Position numbers and translations under genes: made by a program. Below are positions 26,001-32,539 of a DNA stretch of 64,000 bases, in pieces (positions within the stretch are counted from its first letter, which is position 1; each line of letters opens with the position of its first letter). Under the pieces are notes generated by a model. It was not told the DNA's origin and did not search any database. It was given only the letters and a program-made list of their open reading frames with translations. The stretch is from an uncultured Myxococcales bacterium (GTDB taxonomy: Bacteria > Myxococcota_A > UBA9042 > DTJE01), in the NCBI GenBank assembly GCA_903847405.1, contig CAINDP010000082.1:1-64000 (forward strand), read 5' to 3'.

Positions 26001-27515
26001 GCCGATGCCCTGGGCACGATCCTGGCGGCGGTGGATCCGTCGGGCAACGTCCACGCGCTGAACGGCAGCGGCTTCTACGGCAAGGGCGCGGGCCTGACGG
26101 ACCTTCAGCCCGGAAACCTGGTCGGCGGTACCGCGGGGATCGACATCACCGGCAGCGCGGGTGGGCTCCAGGGCATCCCGGTGGCCCCGGCCGCCCCGGT
26201 CGACGGCAACCTGCTGGGTTACAGCGTTGCGAACGCGCAGTGGGAGCCCATGGCGCTGACCGCCTCGGCCGGCGTCACGAAGGTCGGGAACGACTTCCGG
26301 GCGGACTTCGCGGGGTCCGGCGCCGCCGCCACGGCGGCCCGCAGCGACCACGGCCACGTCGGCGGCTACGTCCCGCTGGCGTCCCGCGCCGGCCCGGGCA
26401 GGACGATCTGGTCCACCGTGGCGACGGGCATCGCCGACGGGACCACCGGCGACGCCCGCAGCCAGACCTCCGTGCTGATCGGCCGGGACGGGCTGCCCAT
26501 GATCCTGTTCGTGGACGCGTCCAGCGGCCGCCTGAAGTTCCTGCGGTGCGCCGACCTCGATTGTTCGACCGTGGCCTCCTCGAACACGGTGTCGGCGCTG
26601 GCCAGCGGAGGCGGGTATGCCGCCATGGCCCTCGGCGCGGACGGGCTGCCCGTCATCGCGTGGTATGCCACGACCCGGGGCTACATGGCGCGGTGCTCGG
26701 ATGCTGCCTGCGCGACGGTGTCCACGCCGGTCTCCATCGACACCGGCACCGCCGTCGGCGCCTATGGGCTGTCCGTGGCGGTGGGCCTGGACGGGATCCC
26801 GCTGATTTCCTACATGGACGCGACGAGCGGGAACCTCAAGGTCGCCCGGTGCACGTCCACGGCCTGCTCCGGCACCACGGTCGTCACGCTGGAGTCCTCG
26901 GCCTCCGTGGTCGGGCTGCAGACCAGCATCGGGGTGGGACCCGACGGGAAACCCGTGATCGCCTACTCGGACCTCTCGTCGAACTCGCTGAAGGTCGCGA
27001 CTTGCAGCGCATCGGCCTGCAACACGGGCGCGACGCTGATGATCGTGGACAACACGGTCACCGGGGGCGCCAACCCCGTCCTGTCCTTCGGGAACGACGG
27101 TCTGCCGATCATCGCCTACGGCGTCCTGGGTACGGGCAGCCAGAAGGTGGTCCGCTGCGGCAACGCGGCCTGTACTTCCGGCAACCAGATCTCCACGGTC
27201 GCCGCCGGCCCGAACCAGTCGGGTTTCGCGGCAATCACGGTCGGGGCGGACGGCCTGCCCACAATCGCCTGGTACGACAGCGCCTTCCAGGGGCCGCGGA
27301 TGGCACGGTGCCAGGATTCGGCCTGCCTGGCCAGTTATGCGGTGCTGCTGGACAGCGTGACGGCCGATGCCGGCCGCGGCTTCTCGATGACCACCGGGCC
27401 GGACGGCCTGCCCATCCAGGTGTACCTGGCGTCGACCACGTCACCGGCCAGTTTCAATCTGCGCTACGTCCACTGCTCCAACGTCTTCTGCATGGACAAC
27501 TGGACGCGGCGGTAG
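23088..27515 (+). CDS. Large secreted protein with phage-tail-fibre-like repeats and a C-terminal propeller-like repeat domain
   Basis: 1475 residues; ATG at 23088 with GGGAGGGGAAGGAG just upstream. A cleavable signal peptide (about 1-25) precedes SILNFSGRLGTAAGDFTG and a beta domain common to bacterial surface fibres. Residues about 440-860 contain repeats of the type AGAGLTGGG, RANVTVDAQGRVTA and GGTGATTA, known from phage tail fibres. From about 1100 to the end a unit with GxDGLPxIxY and LKxxxC recurs about seven times, each with a Cys pair, suggesting a beta-propeller or solenoid. No phage genes are nearby, so a cell-surface fibre or adhesin is more likely than a prophage part. The function is inferred only. 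Confidence 0.8.
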   Translation: MTGMVGRKAWLAVAVLVLLSGEVAAAVPSILNFSGRLGTAAGDFTGVTNVTITLYRDPTSVDAGSVLWADTVDTYVAAGRFHVLLGADLSNPLPSNLYDGDIYVGVQVDTDPEMKPRVRVASVPFALRAEDSATIDGKGPDAFALAGHLHAFANLQGAVADTQLPASVTLDAELAAAMAGKADVGHGHDGVYVGVGQAGSVDSDMVQDRSLQARDFADWGCATGQVVKWTLGSGWGCGDDVDVNTTYTGADFAVSGQACLGADKVAGIDPAGRILCAPDVDQNTTYAAGTGLVLTGNSFAVDQATMTLWAQAACYDTPAELFGVLDARYAAAGHDHDADYVQKDQAGSIGTAMLVDGSVTFAKIAAPAPCAAGSILKRNAGNTAWECAVDNVGTAYTAGTGLALTGSEFAVQQAAIEGWAKGVCFDSAAELAGALSGWDQNSSNDLTAVVAGAGLTGGGTSGSVTLALSTTGVVAGAYPRANVTVDAQGRVTAIAVGGSINLATDVSGTLSTGQGGTGLASVGAAGSVPYSTGSALDYTAAGSVGEVLHANASGQAPTWDPVQLGTDTIGTLTVARGGTGATTAGGARTNLGAAAGGVNSDITALQGLNQQAALLVGPYGATAGQTGEARFLELAANGTNFVGFKASDALAASTMWTLPAADGAANTVLKTDGAGHLSWVALPVGDITGVAAGAGLAGGGATGDVALSIATGGVTNAMLANSVITVTAGAGLAGGGTPGLGGSVTLSLATTAVTAGAYTRANVTVDAYGRITAATNGAAVNLASDITGTLPVAAGGTGATTAAAARSNLGAAGSGSNTDITSLTGLTEAIALQIGTGDLRFQVAPGSYTGFRASPTNSGNTVMTLPRNNGSLGSVLSTDGAGTLFWGTDAGGTVTQVWAGSGMMAGGLGIDPITGGVVTTIGQVAVDPAQVPFLAAANLFTGSQTLRAGGPQSLPLAVQGAAGQEYPLQVWADALGTILAAVDPSGNVHALNGSGFYGKGAGLTDLQPGNLVGGTAGIDITGSAGGLQGIPVAPAAPVDGNLLGYSVANAQWEPMALTASAGVTKVGNDFRADFAGSGAAATAARSDHGHVGGYVPLASRAGPGRTIWSTVATGIADGTTGDARSQTSVLIGRDGLPMILFVDASSGRLKFLRCADLDCSTVASSNTVSALASGGGYAAMALGADGLPVIAWYATTRGYMARCSDAACATVSTPVSIDTGTAVGAYGLSVAVGLDGIPLISYMDATSGNLKVARCTSTACSGTTVVTLESSASVVGLQTSIGVGPDGKPVIAYSDLSSNSLKVATCSASACNTGATLMIVDNTVTGGANPVLSFGNDGLPIIAYGVLGTGSQKVVRCGNAACTSGNQISTVAAGPNQSGFAAITVGADGLPTIAWYDSAFQGPRMARCQDSACLASYAVLLDSVTADAGRGFSMTTGPDGLPIQVYLASTTSPASFNLRYVHCSNVFCMDNWTRR

Positions 27516-27551
27516 GCGGGATCCGTTCGTTTGCGGTTCGTGCCGACCGGG

Positions 27552-28115
27552 TCATTCCTCGCCCGGCGCCTCGGCGGCCAGGCGCTGATGGCGCCGCCAC
27601 ACGATGCCGTGGGCGACGGTCCCCCCCAGCGCCACCAGGTACAGGAAGATCGGCACGGCCAGCCAGAGCAGCGGGGTCCGTTCGACCACCCGGTCGCCGA
27701 CGATCATGCGTGCGGGCACCTGGTCCACCAGGATCCACATCCAGAACGCGTGCAGCAGGAGGTTGACGATCAGGCCGCGCGCCGCCGCGGAGGTCCGGCC
27801 GCCCAGCAGCGCGGTGAAGCGCGTCGAAAGGACCAGCAGCAGGACCAGGCCCATCACCGGGTACATTTCGGGATGGGGCACCGGGTGGGACAGGACGATC
27901 CAGGACAGGGTCGCCGTCGCCAGCAGGTGGATCGCCAGCACGCCGGCGACCATCCCGTGGCTCAGCAGGCGCACCGCCCGGCGCACGCGCCTGGCATCCG
28001 ACAGCACCCGTCCGGCCACCGCGTCGGCGACGACCAGCACGTCCTCGCGGATCTCCTCCCGGATTTCCGCCGCACGCCCTTCCCGCTCCGGGGAATCGCC
28101 GCCCTTGTCCGTCAT
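27552..28115 (-). CDS. Four-helix integral membrane protein of unknown function
   Basis: 187 residues from the ATG at 28115, six bases after GAGGA. A charged N-terminal region (about 1-45, REEIREDVLVVADAV) is followed by four hydrophobic segments at about 50-75, 80-100, 112-135 and 150-172, and a short cytoplasmic tail. No family was recognised. It converges with the fibre protein gene, leaving a 36-base gap. Confidence 0.7.
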   Translation of the reverse strand: MTDKGGDSPEREGRAAEIREEIREDVLVVADAVAGRVLSDARRVRRAVRLLSHGMVAGVLAIHLLATATLSWIVLSHPVPHPEMYPVMGLVLLLVLSTRFTALLGGRTSAAARGLIVNLLLHAFWMWILVDQVPARMIVGDRVVERTPLLWLAVPIFLYLVALGGTVAHGIVWRRHQRLAAEAPGEE

Positions 28116-28222
28116 CGGGATTCCTCGTTCCGTCAGGCTCTGTCCATCAACTCCGGTCCTGCTGCGGCGGCCGCTTCCGGGCGGCTGCGGCGTCGCGGGG
28201 ACCCCCAATCGCCAGTCACGTA

Positions 28223-28243
28223 TCGCCTGATACGCTCAGGCGA
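28223..28243. promoter_or_regulatory. Perfect hairpin in the 207-base gap between two minus-strand genes
   Basis: TCGCCTGA and TCAGGCGA form an 8-base stem around TACGC. It lies 80 bases downstream of the cysteine-rich lipoprotein stop and 108 bases upstream of the membrane protein start. It has no run of T, so it may be an operator or a processing site rather than a classical terminator. Confidence 0.5.
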
Positions 28244-28322
28244 TTGATGCACCCCCGCTCCTTGCATCCGCTCCGGATTCGCCGCGCCTCGCGACGAACC
28301 TCCATTGTTGGACAGAGCCTCG

Positions 28323-29702
28323 CTAGGGGCAGCGGCCCGCGATCTTCACGTCGTCGATGTAGGTGCCTTCGTAGTTGCTGGACCACGGGTCCGGCCCGGT
28401 GTCGAACTGGAAGGCCAGTTGCACCGGCTCCGCCTGGTAGGCCGCGAGGCTCACCGTGACGGGCATCCACACGTTCTTCGTCGACGCGATGGACTGGCTG
28501 GCGGTGCTCCACGCCACGCGATCCGCCTTCCCCGGGACGACGACCACCACGGACAGGACGTCCGTCTGGGGCGTCACGTCCGTGTCCTTCCACAGTTGGA
28601 ACGTCAGGACCGGGTCCAGGGTGGTGCCCAGGTCCAGCACCCCCGAGACCGCCCGCCCGCCGACCGGCCTCGCGTGGTTGTACTCGTACTTGTGGATCGC
28701 CGGATCGCCGAAGTACAGGCTGGACGGCGCGCTGACGGAGCGGGCCGTGTCGATCACCCACGTCGGGGTCGCGTCGTAGACGGCCGGGTCCAGCGCCGCG
28801 ACCGTGAAGCCGGTCAGGTCGCCGAAGGAGGCGGTCAGGAGGGTCGTGACGCAGCAGTCCCCGGTCGTCTTCAGCGAGCAGGTCCCCTCGGTCTTGCCGG
28901 CGGGGATCGTGCACACCCGGCAGGCGTCGTTGCAGTCCTGATCCTGGGCGCAGCATCCCGCGATGACGGCCTGGCCACATGCGAGGTCCGTGCAGGTGGG
29001 CGTCGCGCAGGCGACCACGGGGCAGTCGGCTTCCGTCGCGCAGCAGTCCGGGAGGCGCGTGTAGGTGCACGTGATTCCCGAGTGGCAGGAGCCGGCCTCG
29101 CAGGGGTCCGGGGAGACGCAGTCCTTGTCCAGTTGGCACGTCCCGTTCTTCACGTGCAGGCACTTGCCGTCGACGCAGGAGTCGGTCGTGGTGACGTTGG
29201 AATCCTGGCAATCCTTGGCTTCCTTGCAGCACCCGGCCTTCGGGTCCGGCGCGGCGGCGCACTTGTGCAGGACGCAGGTGTCGCGCGTGCAGTCGTCGCC
29301 GTCGTCGCACGATTCGTCCACGTTGCAGCAGTTGTCCACCGGGGCGTCGGACTGGCACTTCTGCTCGACGCAGCGGTCGGGCGTGCAGAAGTCGCCGTCA
29401 TCGCACCCGGAATCCTGGGTGCAGCATCCCAGGGTCGCGACGTTGGAACAGGCGCCATCGACGCACTGGTCCGTCGTGCAGGCGTTGTCGTCGTCGCAGT
29501 CCCGGGGCACGTTTTCGCAGTGGCCCGCGACGCACCGGTCCTGCGTGCAGCCTTCGCCGTCGTCGCACTCCTCGACGGACACGCACGCGGGGCGGGCGCT
29601 GTCGCTGCCCGGGAGGTCTCCGGATTCCCCGCCGCCGTTGCAGGCGGGCAGCAGGGCGGCCAGCGTCACGATCGACCAGCACCTGGCGGACACGAAGCGC
29701 AT
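28323..29702 (-). CDS. Cysteine-rich repeat lipoprotein with a C-terminal beta domain
   Basis: 459 residues from the ATG at 29702, seven bases after GGGAG. The signal peptide MRFVSARCWSIVTLAALLPAC carries a lipobox. Residues about 35-300 hold cysteine-rich units such as CDDGDFCTPDRCVEQKC, many separated by GCC or NCC doublets not seen in the 21383 protein. The last 150 residues (ASFGDLTGFTVAALDP to YEGTYIDDVKIAGRC) look like a jelly-roll or MAM-like beta domain of the type that often binds carbohydrates. Probably exported and disulfide-rich; role unknown. Divergent from the histidine fusion gene. Confidence 0.85.
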   Translation of the reverse strand: MRFVSARCWSIVTLAALLPACNGGGESGDLPGSDSARPACVSVEECDDGEGCTQDRCVAGHCENVPRDCDDDNACTTDQCVDGACSNVATLGCCTQDSGCDDGDFCTPDRCVEQKCQSDAPVDNCCNVDESCDDGDDCTRDTCVLHKCAAAPDPKAGCCKEAKDCQDSNVTTTDSCVDGKCLHVKNGTCQLDKDCVSPDPCEAGSCHSGITCTYTRLPDCCATEADCPVVACATPTCTDLACGQAVIAGCCAQDQDCNDACRVCTIPAGKTEGTCSLKTTGDCCVTTLLTASFGDLTGFTVAALDPAVYDATPTWVIDTARSVSAPSSLYFGDPAIHKYEYNHARPVGGRAVSGVLDLGTTLDPVLTFQLWKDTDVTPQTDVLSVVVVVPGKADRVAWSTASQSIASTKNVWMPVTVSLAAYQAEPVQLAFQFDTGPDPWSSNYEGTYIDDVKIAGRCP

Positions 29703-29800
29703 GCGGTTGCTCCCGGAGTTCGCGAGGAATGATACCATGACGCCGCCGCACCGGCCGGGGCGTGGTCCAGGGGCCGGCGGCGCCGAGGGGGGAGGACAAG

Positions 29801-31024
29801 ATGCTGGTTCCGGGCATCGACGTGCTGGGCGGGCAGCCCGTGAAGGCGGTTCCAGGCGGGGGGTTCGAGCCCATCGAGGGCACCGACCTGATGGACCTGG
29901 CCGCACGGCTGTCGCGGGTCGGCGAAATCACGCTGGTGGACCTGGACGCCGCCCTTGGGCTGGGGGACAACGAGGCCCTGCTGCGCCGCGTGGTCCGGCG
30001 GTACCCGTGCCGCGTGGGCGGCGGGATCCGGGACGAGGACAAGGCACGGCGGCTGCTGCGGGCCGGCGCCCGGAAGGTCGTCATCGGGACGGCCGCGTCG
30101 CGCGAGTTCCTGTCACGCCTGCCGCGCGCCCGGGTCCTGGTGGCCGTGGATGCCCTGGAAGGCGACGTCGTCACCGACGGGTGGACGCGGCACACCGGCC
30201 GCACGCCCCTCGAGGTGATGCAGATCGTGGCGCCCTACTGCTCCGGGTTTTCGTGCACGTTCGTCGAGGGTGAGGGGTCCATGGCGGGCCTGCCGCTGGA
30301 CCGCGTCCGGGAACTGCAGTCGGCCACCAACCTGCCCCTGACGGTGTCGGGCGGCGTGCAATCGGCGCGGGAAGTTCGCGAACTGGATCGGATGGGCGTC
30401 GATGTCGAGTCCGGGACGGCCCTGCGGACCGGCAGGTTCACGGCGGCCGAGGCCTTCGTGGCATGCCTGGACTTCGGTCCGACGGGGATCACGACGGTGG
30501 TGACGGACAAGGCCGGGCAGATCCTGCGCCTGGAGCAGTCCACGGCGGAAAGCCTGCGCAATTCGCTGGAAACGGGCCGGGCGTCGTTCGCCTGCCCCGA
30601 GGGGGGCCCGCCGTCCGAACACGGGGACGGCGTTCACGGGACGCGGGTTCTGCGCGCCCTGGCGGCCTGCCGTCGGGATGCCGGGGTCCTGGTGGTCGAG
30701 CCGGACGGCAACGCCTGCGCCCGGGGGATGTACTCGTGTTTCGGCGGCGGCGGCCGGGACTTCGGGCTGCAGCGGCTGCACGAGATCATCGGGGCGCGCC
30801 GTGCAGACCCCAGGCCCGGGTCGTACACCTCGTTCCTGTTCGAAAAGGAGGACCGCATCCCCCGGAAACTGACCGAGGAGATGTACGAACTGCTGACCGC
30901 CCGCAACCGCGACGACATCGCCTGGGAGGCGGCGGACGTGATCTACTTCCTGATGGCCTACCTCGTGAAGCACGACGTCGGCCTGGACGAGGTGGTCGCC
31001 GAACTTGCCGGCCGCGAGCGCTAG
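29801..31024 (+). CDS. HisA-HisI-HisE fusion protein (histidine synthesis), HisI part degenerate
   Basis: 407 residues; ATG at 29801 after GGGGGGAGGACAAG. Residues 1-225 are a HisA-type TIM barrel with both catalytic Asp positions (D7 in PGID, D117 in VAVDA) and CRVGGGIRD. Residues about 226-318 match HisI (phosphoribosyl-AMP cyclohydrolase) and keep its three zinc cysteines C290, C306 and C313 at the usual 16 and 7 spacing. However, the DCDxD metal motif reads ACRRD and the KGExSGN loop is lost. Residues about 320-407 are HisE (phosphoribosyl-ATP pyrophosphatase) with KLTEEMYELL and WEAADVIYF. HisE, HisI and HisA act in that order as steps 2-4 of histidine synthesis. No other his gene is nearby. 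Confidence 0.85.
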   Translation: MLVPGIDVLGGQPVKAVPGGGFEPIEGTDLMDLAARLSRVGEITLVDLDAALGLGDNEALLRRVVRRYPCRVGGGIRDEDKARRLLRAGARKVVIGTAASREFLSRLPRARVLVAVDALEGDVVTDGWTRHTGRTPLEVMQIVAPYCSGFSCTFVEGEGSMAGLPLDRVRELQSATNLPLTVSGGVQSAREVRELDRMGVDVESGTALRTGRFTAAEAFVACLDFGPTGITTVVTDKAGQILRLEQSTAESLRNSLETGRASFACPEGGPPSEHGDGVHGTRVLRALAACRRDAGVLVVEPDGNACARGMYSCFGGGGRDFGLQRLHEIIGARRADPRPGSYTSFLFEKEDRIPRKLTEEMYELLTARNRDDIAWEAADVIYFLMAYLVKHDVGLDEVVAELAGRER

Positions 31025-31049
31025 GAAATGGGGACAGACACCGATTTCC
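31024..31049. repeat. Family A repeat, single copy overlapping a stop codon
   Basis: GGAAAT, then the GGGGACAGACACCG loop, then ATTTCC. The first G is the last base of the stop codon of the HisA-HisI-HisE gene, and the copy lies between convergent stops. Confidence 0.9.
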
Positions 31050-31061
31050 GCGGTGCCGGTC

Positions 31062-31616
31062 CTACACCCCCGACTTCCCCATCGCCTCTACGGCGATCGC
31101 CAGGAACTCCTCCTCGGACAGCCCCAACCCGGCGTGCTGGCCGATCCGCTCCCGGCTGACGTTGGCCGCGAACCGCTGTTCCTTCAGGCGCTTGCGGACC
31201 GAGGAGGCCTTCACGTCGGCCAGGGAACCCGACGGCAGCACCTTTGCCATGGCGAAGACCATGCCCGTCACGGACTCGCCGGCCGTGGTGGCGAAGTCCA
31301 GCGGGGTCCGGCAGGGGAGGCCCAGGACGTCGCCGTTGTGGGCCAGGATGGCGTCCAGCATTTCCGGCGGGCAGTCCAGGGCAGCCAGGATTTCCACGGT
31401 CCGGCGGGCGTGGCGGTGCATGTCCCCCGCGACCTCGTCCAGATCCAGGTCGTGCAGCAGCCCCGTGATGCCCCACAGGTCCTCGTCGTGGCCCAGCCGG
31501 CGGGCGAGGGCCCGGGTCACCGCCTCGGTGGCCAGCGAGTGCCGCACCGTGTATTCCGTGGTGACGTGCCTGCTCAACAGGGCCAGCGCCTCGTCTCGGG
31601 GCGGAAGTCGCGGCAT
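31062..31616 (-). CDS. HD-domain phosphohydrolase
   Basis: 184 residues from the ATG at 31616, with an excellent GGAGGTGATC directly before it. TVRHSLATEAV, GITGLLHDLDLDE and MHRHARRT give the H...HD...D metal-binding pattern of small HD hydrolases, which cleave phosphate from nucleotides or cyclic nucleotides. The substrate is unknown. The gene is bracketed by directly oriented family A repeats (31024-31049 and 31629-31657) and is divergent from larE. Confidence 0.85.
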   Translation of the reverse strand: MPRLPPRDEALALLSRHVTTEYTVRHSLATEAVTRALARRLGHDEDLWGITGLLHDLDLDEVAGDMHRHARRTVEILAALDCPPEMLDAILAHNGDVLGLPCRTPLDFATTAGESVTGMVFAMAKVLPSGSLADVKASSVRKRLKEQRFAANVSRERIGQHAGLGLSEEEFLAIAVEAMGKSGV

Positions 31617-31628
31617 GATCACCTCCAC

Positions 31629-31657
31629 GGGAAATGGGGACAGACACCATTTTTCCC
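31629..31657. repeat. Family A repeat, single copy upstream of the HD gene
   Basis: GGGAAAT, GGGGACAGACACC, then ATTTTTCCC. It starts about 13 bases upstream of the HD-domain start codon and so probably lies in its untranslated leader or promoter. Same orientation as the 31024 copy. Confidence 0.88.
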
Positions 31658-31698
31658 GGCGGAATGGTACAACGTTCGCCAGCGGAGCGGGGTGGATC

Positions 31699-32535
31699 AT
31701 GGACGTGCAGGAGCAGGCGGGATCGGCGGCGGATGCGGAGGCCCGGGAGCGACTGGACGTGGTCCGGGAGCGCCTGCGGGCCACGGGCGGGATCCTGGTC
31801 GCGTTCTCGGGAGGGCTGGACTCGGGCTTCCTGTGCGCGGTGGCCCGGGAAGTGCTAGGCGAGCGGGCGATCGCCTACACGGCGGTGTCGGCCTCGCACC
31901 CCGCATGGGACCTGGCGGCTGCCCGGAAGACCGCGGCGGACCTGCAGATCCGGCACGTGACGCGCGAAACGCACGAAATCGAGGATCCGCGCTACGCCGC
32001 CAATCCCAAGGACCGCTGTTACTACTGCAAGTCCGAGGTGTTCGGCACGGCCTGGGACGTGGCGCGCGAACTGGGCCTGGACGCGGTCGCCGACGGCACC
32101 ACGGCGGACGATCTGTCGGACTGGCGCCCGGGGCGCACGGCGGCGGCGGAAAAGGCCATCCTGAGCCCCCTGGCCGATGCGGGCCTGACGAAGGCCCAGG
32201 TGCGGGCGCTGGCGCGGGACGTCTACGGCCTTTCGTTCTGGGATCGGCCGGCCAGTCCCTGCCTGGCGTCCCGATTCCCCTACGGCACGCTGATCGACGT
32301 GGCGCGCCTGAAGCAGGTGGAGGCGGTCGAGGCGGCCCTGCGGACGGCGGGCTTCGTGGAATTCCGGGCGCGCTACCACGGCGACCTGGTGCGCATCGAG
32401 GTCCGCCCCGTGGACCTGCCCCGGTTGGCGGCGGGCCCCGATCGGGCCGTGATCGTGGCCGCGGCACGTGGCGCGGGCTTCCGGTACGTCACGGTGGACC
32501 TGGAACCCTTCGCCAGCGGCCGGCTGAACGGGTGA
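31699..32535 (+). CDS. larE: LarE-type ATP-dependent sulfur transferase
   Basis: 278 residues; ATG at 31699. The PP-loop SGGLDS (37-42) binds ATP, and PASPCLASRFPYG carries the cysteine (C188) that gives up its sulfur in the sacrificial LarE type. LarE adds sulfur to the pyridinium biscarboxylate precursor of the nickel-pincer cofactor of lactate racemase-type enzymes. LarB, LarC and LarA genes are not in the window, so either they lie elsewhere or this copy serves another sulfur transfer. The next gene starts four bases after the stop. Confidence 0.88.
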   Translation: MDVQEQAGSAADAEARERLDVVRERLRATGGILVAFSGGLDSGFLCAVAREVLGERAIAYTAVSASHPAWDLAAARKTAADLQIRHVTRETHEIEDPRYAANPKDRCYYCKSEVFGTAWDVARELGLDAVADGTTADDLSDWRPGRTAAAEKAILSPLADAGLTKAQVRALARDVYGLSFWDRPASPCLASRFPYGTLIDVARLKQVEAVEAALRTAGFVEFRARYHGDLVRIEVRPVDLPRLAAGPDRAVIVAAARGAGFRYVTVDLEPFASGRLNG

Positions 32536-32539
32536 CGGA

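Noticed and set aside
23088-27515. Tail-fibre-like protein considered as part of a prophage
   Set aside because: It has a signal peptide, and no phage structural, lysis, integrase or packaging genes lie within the window.
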